DNA of 48,309 nt from CAYRGG01 sp964423745. Its GTDB lineage: Bacteria > Pseudomonadota > Gammaproteobacteria > Competibacterales > Competibacteraceae. Positions 26,676 through 35,770 of the stretch are shown here, one piece after another. Location: assembly GCA_964423745.1 (NCBI GenBank), contig CAYRGG010000027.1, positions 1 to 48,309 on the forward strand, written 5' to 3'. Below the pieces are notes generated by a model that was not told the origin of the DNA, ran no database searches, and saw only the letters and a list, made by a program, of their open reading frames with translations. A program made the translations under genes and the position numbers. How positions within the stretch are numbered: the first letter of the stretch is position 1; the number at the start of each line of letters is the position of its first letter.

Positions 26676-28763
26676 ATGGGCGCCAATGAGACATTATTTC
26701 GACAAATTATTGATGGACTTCCCAATGCCATCATTATGGTCAACCACCAAGGCCACATTGTGTTGGTGAATAAGCAAGCAGAAAAATTGTTTGGCTATAG
26801 TCGGGATGAATTAATAGGTCAACCGGTGGAGATATTGTTGCCGGAATCACTGCGGGCTCAACATGTTGAAGATCGCAAAGGTTATACGGCGCGACCCGAC
26901 GTCCGAGCCATGGGTCAGGGTCGAGATCTTTTAGCTCGCCGCAAGGATGGCGTCACCTTTCCTGTTGAAATCGGGTTAAATCCGGTGGTCACCAACGAAG
27001 GCGTCATGACCTTGAGCGCCATTGTGGATATCAGCGAACGCAAACATATGGAGGACACTCTATTTGCTGAAAAAGAGCGTCTCTTAGTCACGTTGGAATC
27101 CATTGGTGATGCAGTTATTACCACCACAGCTACCGGCCATATTCACTATCTTAATCCCATTGCAGAAACATTGACAGGTTGGTCACTTGCCCAAGCCCAG
27201 GGACAACTACTAAACCAGGTGTTTCATATTGTGGACGAGCGTACCCGTAAACCATTGCCCAATTTAGTGAGCCATTGTTTGACAGCAGGATCTATAGGCA
27301 GGTTGAAAGATCATACTGTACTCATAAGTCGGGATGGTCGAGAATATGCCATTGAAGATTCAGTGGCCCCCATGCGCGATCGAAATGGTCAGTTGCTAGG
27401 TACTGTATTGGTTTTTCGGGATGTCAGCGATAAACGCCGTTTAGTCAAGGAAATTGCTCATCAAGCAGCCCATGATCCGTTAACAGGTTTGGTGAATCGG
27501 CGTGAATTTGAGCACCGTTTAACAAAGCTAATCGAGAATACCCACAACCAGCGTAACGAACATGCCTTATGTTATCTAGACCTAGATCGGTTTAAGATCG
27601 TCAACGATACTTGTGGCCATGCTGCTGGCGACGAACTGTTGCGTCAGGTCACCCGTCTGTTTCGTAGCCAAATTAGAAGCCATGATACGTTGGGACGGCT
27701 AGGCGGAGACGAATTCGGTGTATTGTTGGAAAATTGCTCAATAATTTCCGCAGAGCACATCGCACAAGGTTTGCGCCAGCTCATCGATGATTACCGCTTT
27801 ACGTGGAATGGCATAACCTTCCGTATCGGGGTAAGCATTGGATTGGCGCCCATCGATAATATGACTAAAAACATGGCCACGGTGCTGTCAGCGGCTGATA
27901 GCGCCTGCTATATCGCCAAGGAAACGGGTCGTAATCGGGTCCAAGTCTATCAGGAAAACGATATACAAGTCACTCGGCAGCGCAGCGAGTCATATTGGGT
28001 ACAACGGATTCAACAGGCATTAGATGAAAACCGCTTTCGATTTTATGGACAACCTATTGCTGCCCTTGAACCTAACACAAAAAACGGCATACACGTCGAG
28101 CTGCTATTGCGGTTGGTGGAAGAAGACGGACGCTTAGTGCTACCTAGCGTTTTTATACCTGCCGCCGAGCGTTACCAACTGATTGTCCAGATCGACTGTT
28201 GGGTAGTGACTCATGCTTTGCAATTATTATCTCGGCAACCCACTTTTGTCGATCAATTGGCCATGTGCGCGATTAATCTCTCTGGTCAGTCGGTAGGTAA
28301 TCAGATTTTTTATAACCATCTGCTCAAAGAGTTCAATAGGACTGGTGTTCCTCCCAAAAAGATCTGTTTTGAAATCACGGAAACGTCTGCGGTGACTAAC
28401 CTGTCAAATGCTTCTTCCTTTGTTGAGAATTTAAAAAGCTTAGGTTGTCGGTTTGCTTTAGACGATTTTGGCAGCGGACTGTCGTCGTTAAGTTATTTAA
28501 AGACCCTTGCCGTTGATTTTTTAAAGATCGACGGTGTATTTGTCAAAGATACGGTGGACGACCCCATTGATCTCGCTATGGTGAAATCCATCAACGAAAT
28601 TGGACAGCTGATGGGTAAACAAACCATTGCGGAATACGTGGAAAACGACACCATTTTTGCGAAATTACAGGGCTTAGGAATCGATTATGCCCAGGGTTAT
28701 GGTGTCAGCCGCCCCTGTCCCGTAGAGGATCTCATTGTATCATCCACCCTGAGCCGGCGCTGA
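26676..28763 (+). CDS. PAS-PAS-GGDEF-EAL cyclic-di-GMP signalling protein
   Basis: A 695-residue cytoplasmic protein. Two PAS domains occupy about 5-115 (with IVLVNKQAEKLFGYSRDELI) and 125-250 (with IHYLNPIAETLTGWSLAQAQ). The GGDEF domain has the intact active motif GRLGGDEFGVLLE near residue 343. The EAL domain reads VELLLRL at about 474 in place of the usual EALLR, keeping the metal-binding Glu. FEITETSAV, DDFGSGLSSL and IAEYVEN, which supply the other catalytic residues, are all present. Thus both synthesis and breakdown of c-di-GMP are possible. The start at 26676 is preferred because GGAGA lies five bases upstream. No membrane segment is seen, so signals are probably sensed inside the cell. 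Confidence 0.93.
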   Translation: MGANETLFRQIIDGLPNAIIMVNHQGHIVLVNKQAEKLFGYSRDELIGQPVEILLPESLRAQHVEDRKGYTARPDVRAMGQGRDLLARRKDGVTFPVEIGLNPVVTNEGVMTLSAIVDISERKHMEDTLFAEKERLLVTLESIGDAVITTTATGHIHYLNPIAETLTGWSLAQAQGQLLNQVFHIVDERTRKPLPNLVSHCLTAGSIGRLKDHTVLISRDGREYAIEDSVAPMRDRNGQLLGTVLVFRDVSDKRRLVKEIAHQAAHDPLTGLVNRREFEHRLTKLIENTHNQRNEHALCYLDLDRFKIVNDTCGHAAGDELLRQVTRLFRSQIRSHDTLGRLGGDEFGVLLENCSIISAEHIAQGLRQLIDDYRFTWNGITFRIGVSIGLAPIDNMTKNMATVLSAADSACYIAKETGRNRVQVYQENDIQVTRQRSESYWVQRIQQALDENRFRFYGQPIAALEPNTKNGIHVELLLRLVEEDGRLVLPSVFIPAAERYQLIVQIDCWVVTHALQLLSRQPTFVDQLAMCAINLSGQSVGNQIFYNHLLKEFNRTGVPPKKICFEITETSAVTNLSNASSFVENLKSLGCRFALDDFGSGLSSLSYLKTLAVDFLKIDGVFVKDTVDDPIDLAMVKSINEIGQLMGKQTIAEYVENDTIFAKLQGLGIDYAQGYGVSRPCPVEDLIVSSTLSRR

Positions 28764-28795
28764 GTTAGGGCCGCAATTGAAGATGATAGACAACC

Positions 28796-31444
28796 ATGAC
28801 ATACCGTAGATGGACAACCTCTTTTATCCTCAGCATGGCATTGTTGATGATGTTTATACTGGTAGGCTGTGGCGGTGGCAGCAGCGATGGCGACACTGAT
28901 GACGTCACTCATGGACCAGAACCGACCCCTGTAACCTTTACCCTCAGGGGTTCCATCCAGGCCGCCAACGGTAGCGCCATCGATGGTGATGTGAATGATC
29001 CACTTGCACCATTTACAGCCAATAACCAGCCCAGTACAGCCCAACTCATCCCTAATCCGGTCACCTTAGGAGGTTATGCCAACCAGCCTGGCACTGGCCC
29101 TAGCGGCGCCTTACAAGTGACCGGCGATGTGCGTGACTGGTACCGAATTAGTTTAGTGGCCGGTCAAAGCGTCGCCCTATTCATCGCCGGTAATGGCCGC
29201 ACCGATGATTTGGATTTAGCGTTATTTGACTCAACAGGCACTACTCTACTCGACGCATCCCTTAGCCAGAACCGTACTGAATCTTTGACCATTAACCGAG
29301 CAGACGAATATCTTTTGCTGGTAGAAGCGTTCCGTGGCGCTTCTAATTACGTACTGATAGTCGGTCAAACACCGCCTCCTGCGGATGCTGGCCTGCGTCT
29401 AAGTGATTCTTTTGTAGCTGGCGAAATCATCGCGCGATTCCGTTCAGACCGTGCCCCACTCGGTGTTGGTCTAGCGGCACGCGGCGCAGCCGTTGGTCTC
29501 ACGGCAAAGGGCGGCGCTGAAGGGCGCAACATGCTACTGACGCTGAAGGGAGTGCAACGGGGCATTACTTATCAAGCACTGGACCTCACAAACAGTACCG
29601 TGGGCTCGGCTCTGCAAACCACTGATCCCGAGCTACAGCTCAAACTAGACACGCTGCGGGCCATCAAAGCCATGAACCTACGGGATGACATAACCGCGGC
29701 GGCGCCCAATTATTTGCGTCAGGCATCTCTGGTGCCCAACGATGCCCTTTACTCCGCGCAATGGCATTATCCATTGCTCAGTCTGCCCCAAGCATGGGAC
29801 TTGAATACTGGTAGCGGCGTCATCGTGGCGGTGATCGACACTGGCGTTGTGCTCAACCATCCCGATCTGCAAGGGCAAGTGATTGGCGGTTATGATTTTA
29901 TAAGCAATCCCCAGAACGCCAATGATGATGATGGTATAGACCTCAACGCTGACGATCCCGGCGATAACGCCGACCCCGATGGCGGTGGTTCTTTTCACGG
30001 CACCCATGTGGCCGGTACCGTAGCAGCAGCTACTAATAACCGCCAGGGTGTCGCCGGCGTTGCCTTCGATGCCCGTATTATGCCCCTGCGGGTATTAGGG
30101 CGCTTTGGCGGTAGCGATTTTGACATCGAACAGGCACTGCGCTTTGCCGCCGGATTACCCAATGACTCAGGCACGCTACCGCCGCGCTGTGCCGATGTGG
30201 CCAATCTAAGTCTAGAGGGTCCCAATTTCTCAGGGACATTTCAGACTGCCATCGATGAGATTCGAGCCACTGGCATGATGCTAGTCGCAGCGGCCGGTAA
30301 CCGCTCCAGCAGAGAGTCAGCTTACCCAGCCTCCTATGAGGGCGTAGTATCGGTCAGCGCTGTGGGAATCAGCAAGGAGTTGGCCCCCTATTCCAACTTC
30401 GGCGCTTTTGTGGATGTGGCGGCGCCGGGGGGTAACACGGCCCAGGACAGCAACGGCGATGGCCAACCCGATGGCGTGCTCAGCACGTTGGCCACTGGGG
30501 CTAGGGATGCTATCACCACCGGATTTGGCATACTCCAAGGCACCTCCATGGCGACGTCCCATGTATCCGGGATAATAGCCCTGATGCGGGCCGCGAATCC
30601 TGATCTGACGCCACAAGATATAGACAATCTACTAGCAAGTGGTAGTATTACTGAAGATTTGGGTATACCGGGACGGGATGATCGCTTTGGTCATGGTCTG
30701 CTTAATGCTTATCAGGCAGTCACCGAAGCCATCAACGCCAGCAGCGGAGTGCCGGTGCAACCACAACCAATCCTCACCATCAGTCCAACCTCCCTAAACT
30801 TCGGCGTTGGCCGAACGCAATTCATCGTGACCGTAGCTAACGGCGGCGGCGGGACACTAACCGTAAACCCACCCACCGAGAACGCTGGCGGCTGGTTAAG
30901 TATTACGCCGCCAACGGACAGCAACGGTTTGGGCAACTACCTGGTAACGGTTAACCGCAACGACCTAGATGACGGGGTATATACTGCAACCATCACCTTT
31001 AACTCCAACGCAGGCAATGTGCAGGTACCTGTCATTATGCAAGTGTCTAACAATCTCGGCCCCGGTGATATGGGGCAATTATATGTGGTGATCTTCGACG
31101 TGGAAACCGCCCAGGCAATAACCAGCGTGACTGCCGCTGCCCTAGGGAACGGCCGTTACACCTACCAACTAACCGATATACCAGCAGGCACCTATGAGGT
31201 ATTCGCCGGTACCGATTTGAATAACGACGGTATCATCTGCGATCCGGGGGAAGCCTGCGGTGCCTACTTAACCTTGGACGAACCCGCTAACCTTGTCGTA
31301 AACAGTGACCGTGCAGGTTTAGATTTCACCACTAGCTTTGCGGATAATCTTGCTGCTATCGGCGTTAGCAGGAGTGAAGCTGGGGAAAATACCAGGATGC
31401 CAACCCTGCTTCGCAGGCGTGACGATAAAGGGTTAGCCAAATGA
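28796..31444 (+). CDS. secreted S8 (subtilisin-like) serine peptidase, lipoprotein
   Basis: An 882-residue protein. The N-terminus has a lipoprotein signal ending LVGCGGGSSD. Residues about 95-205 resemble a pre-peptidase C-terminal (PPC) domain (DWYRISLVAGQSVALFIAGN). The S8 catalytic domain spans about 315-650, with Asp348 in VIAVIDTGV, His401 in SFHGTHVAGT and Ser584 in GTSMATSHVSG. Residues about 680-760 look like an Ig-like BACON-type domain (ISPTSLNFGVG), and a further beta domain (YTYQLTDIPAGTYEVFAG) ends the protein. It probably acts outside the cell or at the outer membrane. It ends in an ATGA overlap with a short frame at 31441. Confidence 0.93.
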   Translation: MTYRRWTTSFILSMALLMMFILVGCGGGSSDGDTDDVTHGPEPTPVTFTLRGSIQAANGSAIDGDVNDPLAPFTANNQPSTAQLIPNPVTLGGYANQPGTGPSGALQVTGDVRDWYRISLVAGQSVALFIAGNGRTDDLDLALFDSTGTTLLDASLSQNRTESLTINRADEYLLLVEAFRGASNYVLIVGQTPPPADAGLRLSDSFVAGEIIARFRSDRAPLGVGLAARGAAVGLTAKGGAEGRNMLLTLKGVQRGITYQALDLTNSTVGSALQTTDPELQLKLDTLRAIKAMNLRDDITAAAPNYLRQASLVPNDALYSAQWHYPLLSLPQAWDLNTGSGVIVAVIDTGVVLNHPDLQGQVIGGYDFISNPQNANDDDGIDLNADDPGDNADPDGGGSFHGTHVAGTVAAATNNRQGVAGVAFDARIMPLRVLGRFGGSDFDIEQALRFAAGLPNDSGTLPPRCADVANLSLEGPNFSGTFQTAIDEIRATGMMLVAAAGNRSSRESAYPASYEGVVSVSAVGISKELAPYSNFGAFVDVAAPGGNTAQDSNGDGQPDGVLSTLATGARDAITTGFGILQGTSMATSHVSGIIALMRAANPDLTPQDIDNLLASGSITEDLGIPGRDDRFGHGLLNAYQAVTEAINASSGVPVQPQPILTISPTSLNFGVGRTQFIVTVANGGGGTLTVNPPTENAGGWLSITPPTDSNGLGNYLVTVNRNDLDDGVYTATITFNSNAGNVQVPVIMQVSNNLGPGDMGQLYVVIFDVETAQAITSVTAAALGNGRYTYQLTDIPAGTYEVFAGTDLNNDGIICDPGEACGAYLTLDEPANLVVNSDRAGLDFTTSFADNLAAIGVSRSEAGENTRMPTLLRRRDDKGLAK

Positions 31445-31560
31445 GACAACGTTATGGTTTGCTTGTGGTGAGCCTGTTACTTGAGATACCAACGGTTGCT
31501 TTTTCCAAGGTTCGGATGTTTGGTCAAACTGGACAGATCCGTCTAACGGGTCGACGCTGA
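31441..31560 (+). pseudogene. 39-codon signal-peptide-like frame, probable truncated gene
   Basis: The ATG at 31441 overlaps the TGA of the peptidase gene, the usual sign of a coupled downstream gene. It encodes MRQRYGLLVVSLLLEIPTVA, then FSKVRMFGQTG and a stop at 31560. The first 20 residues look like a signal peptide and then the frame ends, overlapping the last 18 bases of the convergent GH65 gene. I read it as the head of a former exported-protein gene cut off when the GH65 segment arrived. A genuine tiny protein is the alternative. Confidence 0.4.
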
Positions 31561-33888
31561 AGGTATTACTTGCGACACCGATGCTGTTGTCCCTGGCATG
31601 ACTTCCAATTCCCGCTCATCGATACGCACTTTTAATGGAGCAGGGTTATCCGCCGCGGCACTCATAGTCAATCCATCCGCAGCCATCTTGATAGTCAGCC
31701 AATTGCCCCACACCACCACCTTAAACGTGACAGCCTGCCACGCTGGGGGTAATGCTGGACGAAAATGCACGACACCCGCGACTAATTTAAAACCGGCAAA
31801 ACCTTTGACAATCATCTGCCACACGGCACCTGCCGCTGCCGTGTGAATACCCCCTAGGAATGAACCACCGCTCATCACCTTTTTGCTAGCGTTGTACAGA
31901 TCGATGGTGACGGCTTCCATAAAATAGCGGTAGGCTTCATCCGGGTAGCCCGCCCAACTGGCAACCAGGGCATGCACCGAAGGACTTAACGAGGAGCCGT
32001 GCTCAGTACGAGGTTCGTAGTAGTCGTAATTAGCCCGCATGACCTCAGCAGAAAATTTATCATCTAGCAAGGCAAAGAGCTGCAGCACGTCTGCTTGTTT
32101 GAGCACCTGGGCCTCCACCGCGATACCATTGGGCCAACCCCAGTATTCCTCCGGATGAATGAGTCGCTTACGCAAAGCTGCTGGAGTAATGTTCTCTAAT
32201 GTGAAGAAATCGTCGCACTGTTCAATGAGTCTTGTTTCCCGATCCGGTTGAGGCAGATAGATGCGGGCAGCCATGTCCACCCAGGCAGCCACCACGTCCC
32301 GCCCCACACCGATACGGGATAGTAGCGTATCGAGACGGTGGGGCTGTTCCGCCGCCATCCGATAAAAAATATAAACCGCCTTTTCCAATGCAAATTGGGC
32401 CATGTAGTTGGTGTAGGCATCGTTGTCCACGTTTTCGTGATACTCATCGGGCCCTAATAAGCGAATCAATTCGTAACGCTGTTTATCCATCTTAAAGTGG
32501 CTACGGGCCACTAAAAACTGCGCCACCTCAAAGGCGATTTCCGCCCCATAGGTCAAGATAAAATCCCAATCCCCGCTGGCTTCATAATAAAGCCATAGGG
32601 CATAGACGATATCCGGCGAGATATGAATCTGCCAACTGTTGAAGTGATTATGAAGCTTGCGTCCGGTCAATACATCGGTAAAAAAATAATCGGGAAACAG
32701 TTCCACACCGGTTTTGCCGCTGGTCCAGGCATAGAATGCGCCGTAATAACCGTGCTTATGAGCCTTCTGACGGGCTCCGGGAAGGGTGTCGTAGCGGTAT
32801 TCCAGCAGGTTGCGGGCTACCTCTGGCCGGGTATAGAGATACATGGGCAGATTAAAGGTCTCTTGATCCCAAAAGGCCGCACCTTGGTAGACCTGGCAGG
32901 ATAACCCGCGCGCCCCGATGGGTAGTTTGGCGTGGGCCGGCGTGGCAATGATGGCTTGGTAGAGGTTAAAGCGAGTGAGGGTCTGCACCTCGATGTTACC
33001 CTCGATTTTAATATCGCTGACAGCCCAAATGCGTTCCCACTGGGCCTGGTGAGCCGCGAGAAGTGCATCGAAACCTGCTTCTAGGGCTGTTTCGGCATCG
33101 GCTAACGCGGTAGCCCGAGGATCAACGACGGCATTGCTATGACAAACCACCATCACCTGCTCCAGGGTGATTTGTTCGCCAGCCCGCAGTTGCCATGTAA
33201 AGTGCTTTAAGTTACGCCGTTCGCCGGCTACCCGGTTGGTTTGGCTAGGTGCTGCACCACCCTGTACCTTCAGTCCGGTGACCACATTCACCTGAATGTG
33301 ATACTCAGTGGTATAGGTTTCGATACCTAGCTTGTTATCTTTTTGAAAGGGCACATAGCTGCTGAAATGCTCGCCATTCAGACTCCAAATACGACCATCT
33401 ACACCACAGCATAAGGCGATTTCGCAATCGTCAAACGCTTCCAAAGTGATCCGTTGGGGCACCAAATGCAGATTAGCGTAACTGGCGAACTTCTCTGCCC
33501 CAAAGCGTAGACCCTTGCCACGTTCGCTCTGCCATACCATCGAGCGGCGGTTAAGACCGTAGCGTAAATTTAATTCATGGTGATACTCGCCAGTTTTACC
33601 AGTAAACGCCGAAAGTGGCTCGCCATCCAGCTCCAGCTGTGCAAACAGTCCATTGGGAACGTTACATAACTCATTTATTTCACTGCCGGGAGCGGTGTCC
33701 CAGGTATCGGCCACGGTACAAGCCACAAAACGATCGGCTTCCCATTCAGTAAAGGTGCCGCGGTAGCCCAAGTAACCGTTACCAATCATAAAGTTACTAC
33801 TCGTGGTAACAAACTGATTGGGGTCGAAGGACTTTTCAACGATTTGCCAGCCGTCTTCTGTTCGCAGGTTGTTTTGTAAATTCGGCAT
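31543..33888 (-). CDS. glycoside hydrolase family 65 disaccharide phosphorylase
   Basis: A 781-residue cytoplasmic enzyme. The N-terminal beta-sandwich has NFMIGNGYLGYRGTF. The (alpha/alpha)6 barrel carries FWDQETFNLPMYLYTRPEVA and LGPDEYHENVDNDAYTNYMA, whose Glu485 aligns with the known general acid of maltose phosphorylases. The phosphate-site loop is in EHGSSLSPSVHALVASWAG. GH65 enzymes split maltose, trehalose, kojibiose or nigerose with phosphate to glucose and beta-glucose-1-phosphate; the exact sugar cannot be read off. It sits near LamB and two alpha-glucoside importers, which suggests it acts on the imported sugar. A beta-phosphoglucomutase gene, its frequent partner, is absent from the window. 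Confidence 0.93.
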   Translation of the reverse strand: MPNLQNNLRTEDGWQIVEKSFDPNQFVTTSSNFMIGNGYLGYRGTFTEWEADRFVACTVADTWDTAPGSEINELCNVPNGLFAQLELDGEPLSAFTGKTGEYHHELNLRYGLNRRSMVWQSERGKGLRFGAEKFASYANLHLVPQRITLEAFDDCEIALCCGVDGRIWSLNGEHFSSYVPFQKDNKLGIETYTTEYHIQVNVVTGLKVQGGAAPSQTNRVAGERRNLKHFTWQLRAGEQITLEQVMVVCHSNAVVDPRATALADAETALEAGFDALLAAHQAQWERIWAVSDIKIEGNIEVQTLTRFNLYQAIIATPAHAKLPIGARGLSCQVYQGAAFWDQETFNLPMYLYTRPEVARNLLEYRYDTLPGARQKAHKHGYYGAFYAWTSGKTGVELFPDYFFTDVLTGRKLHNHFNSWQIHISPDIVYALWLYYEASGDWDFILTYGAEIAFEVAQFLVARSHFKMDKQRYELIRLLGPDEYHENVDNDAYTNYMAQFALEKAVYIFYRMAAEQPHRLDTLLSRIGVGRDVVAAWVDMAARIYLPQPDRETRLIEQCDDFFTLENITPAALRKRLIHPEEYWGWPNGIAVEAQVLKQADVLQLFALLDDKFSAEVMRANYDYYEPRTEHGSSLSPSVHALVASWAGYPDEAYRYFMEAVTIDLYNASKKVMSGGSFLGGIHTAAAGAVWQMIVKGFAGFKLVAGVVHFRPALPPAWQAVTFKVVVWGNWLTIKMAADGLTMSAAADNPAPLKVRIDERELEVMPGTTASVSQVIPSASTR

Positions 33889-34279
33889 TGTGCTACCCCG
33901 TGCCTTAAATTAGATCAGACCTAACCTGGGTCGTATGGTAACGGAAGTTTGTCAACAAATGTACTTCGTTAGTCGAAGCCATCTAGAGTGGGTATCCATA
34001 TTCCTGTTTATGATCTAGCAAAGTATTTTTTTAAAGAGATAGTTTTTAATCATTAATTCCCTACAATAAAAAAGGATAACGACAATAAGCGCATGTATAG
34101 CTGGCTTCAGCATAGTAATAACTTACACAGGACTTGGGCAGCTTGTTCCAGAAGACGCCGTGAACACCTCCCTGTGGGCTTGACGACGGCCATCCAGGCC
34201 GTCGACACTTCTTTCACAAGCTGCCCAAGTGCTTTTTGCGTAAGTCTTGTTACATTTAACAGCACCGGGGAGATAGGCC
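33889..34279. other. intergenic region between GH65 and nhaC, with repeat copy C
   Basis: The first 230 bases are AT-rich and must hold the GH65 promoter on the minus strand. A TTGACA lies there on the minus strand near 33949-33954, but no good -10 follows at the right distance. A small hairpin (CTTCG-TTAGT-CGAAG) is near 33965-33978. The palindromic element copy C fills 34120-34249, ending 30 bases before the nhaC start. Confidence 0.5.
34120..34249 (+). repeat. dispersed palindromic element, copy C
   Basis: About 130 bases. The left end reads ACTTACACAGGACTTGGGCA then GCTTGTTCCAGAAGACGCCG. The central palindrome GACGGCCATCCAGGCCGTC is at 34185-34203. The right end reads CACAAGCTGCCCAAGTGC and then GCGTAAGTC. 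The inner arms (ACTTGGGCAGCTTGT and ACAAGCTGCCCAAGT) are perfect complements. It has the same orientation as copy D and is opposite to A and B. Confidence 0.92.
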
Positions 34280-35770
34280 ATGAACACCCATAAATCCGTG
34301 GTCGACGCGATTCCGCAAGGCGGTCCCAAAAAAGTCCACAGACTTGAGTTCCATCTCGGTTACTTTGGGCCGACGGTACCCATGTTATTTTTTATCCTCT
34401 GAGCGATCTTGATCAGTAAATTATTTTTTGACGTATCCACCGAGCAGGGTCTCATTATCGGGGCGGTCTTGGGTCTGGCCATCGGCATGTTTCTCTCAAA
34501 AAGCGCTTGGCATGATTATGCCCAGGCAATTTTTGACGGTATGGCTCAGCCTGTCGGCGTTGTCGCTATCATTGCATGGTTTTGGGCGGGTATGTTTGCC
34601 GCCGTGTTGAGAGCGGGAGGTCTGGTGGATGGGCTGGTTTGGTTAGGCGTGGCGACAGAATTACAAGGGACCTATTTTACCGGGATTACTTTTCTCCTTA
34701 GCGCGGTATTCGCCACTGCGGTAGGAACCGGGTACGGCACAGTGGTGGCTTTTTGTACCCTAATGTACCCAGCAGGTGTGTTGCTTGGCGCCGATCCCGT
34801 GGTTTTATTCGCCGCCATTTTGAGCGGCGCCGCCTTTGGCGATAACCTGGCACCGGTGTCTGACACTACGATTGTTTCTGCGGTTACTCAAGAAACCGAC
34901 GTGCCAGGGGTTGTTCGGTCGCGGTTTAAATATGCTATCTGCGCGGCTGTTCCTGCGCTGATATTGTTTCTGCTGGTGGGCGGTTCGGAATCCAGCATTG
35001 TAGGAGAAGATTCAACAGCAACCTTTGGTGACTCTATCAAACCCAACGGATTGATTTTACTTATCCCCTTTGCATTAGTTATTTATTTGGCCTTGAGCGG
35101 AAGACATTTGATCACTTCCCTGACCTGGGGTATTTTGTTGGCCTCAGTGCTGATCCCTATTTTAGGCTTAGGCTCACTACAAGACATACTGTGGTTTAAT
35201 AGGGAAGCTGGCACCGTTGAAGGGGCAATTTATGACGGGGTCATCGGCTACGTGCCCATGGCGGTACTGATTCTGCTCATTGTGTCCGTGGGCAATCTGA
35301 TTCAATTAGGCGGCACTATGGATGCGTTGCGCAATAAGATGCGGGTCATTATCAACGGTATTGTGCGGCGTACTGAACTGGTTATCTGGGGTATGGTCAG
35401 TCTATTAAATGTTTTTATCACCATCAACACCGCCGCCGAGATCGCTGCCGCGCCTTTTGTGCGGGAAATCGGCAAAGAATCCAATCTACATCCTTACCGA
35501 CGGGCTAACTTTTTAGATTCTATCACCTCAGCCCTAGGTTATATCTTTCCCTGGAGTGGCGGGGTGCTGTTGGGAGTCACTACAATCAATGGGCTGGCTA
35601 GAGAATTTGGGTTTCTGCAACCGGTGGACTCTATCCAGGTAGTGCCCTATGTTTTCCATGGATGGTTGCTGGTGTTAGTTATGCTTATCGCCGCGATCAC
35701 CGGTTTTGGTCGACGCTATGAAGGTTCCCAGGGCGAGGAACTAAAAAGCTCTTTAATTGAAAAACCATGA
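34280..35770 (+). pseudogene. nhaC: NhaC-family Na+/H+ antiporter with an early in-frame TGA
   Basis: From ATG at 34280 (with GGGGAG upstream) a single frame runs to 35770 except for one TGA at 34400-34402. The joined protein has about 496 residues. Its start MNTHKSVVDAIPQGG and the segment FGPTVPMLFFIL-stop-AILISK place the stop inside the first membrane helix, where Trp (TGG) would fit well. The rest has about ten helices, with GTGYGTVVAFCTLMYPAGVL and GAAFGDNLAPVSDTTIVSAV, the NhaC ion-site region. A TTG at 34409 could allow restart, giving a 453-residue protein without helix 1. It overlaps the threonine dehydratase start by four bases. A sequencing error or a real nonsense mutation are both possible; I see no selenocysteine hairpin. 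Confidence 0.82.

Noticed and set aside
28697..31449. Several long minus-strand frames opposite the S8 peptidase gene
   Set aside because: They mirror the GC-rich coding strand and carry no recognisable protein pattern; the peptidase frame has a complete catalytic triad.
33940..33960. Minus-strand TTGACA upstream of the GH65 gene as a promoter
   Set aside because: No acceptable -10 hexamer follows at 16-18 bases.
34400..34450. Selenocysteine readthrough of the TGA in nhaC
   Set aside because: No stable SECIS-like hairpin follows the TGA, NhaC proteins are not known selenoproteins, and Trp fits the position better.
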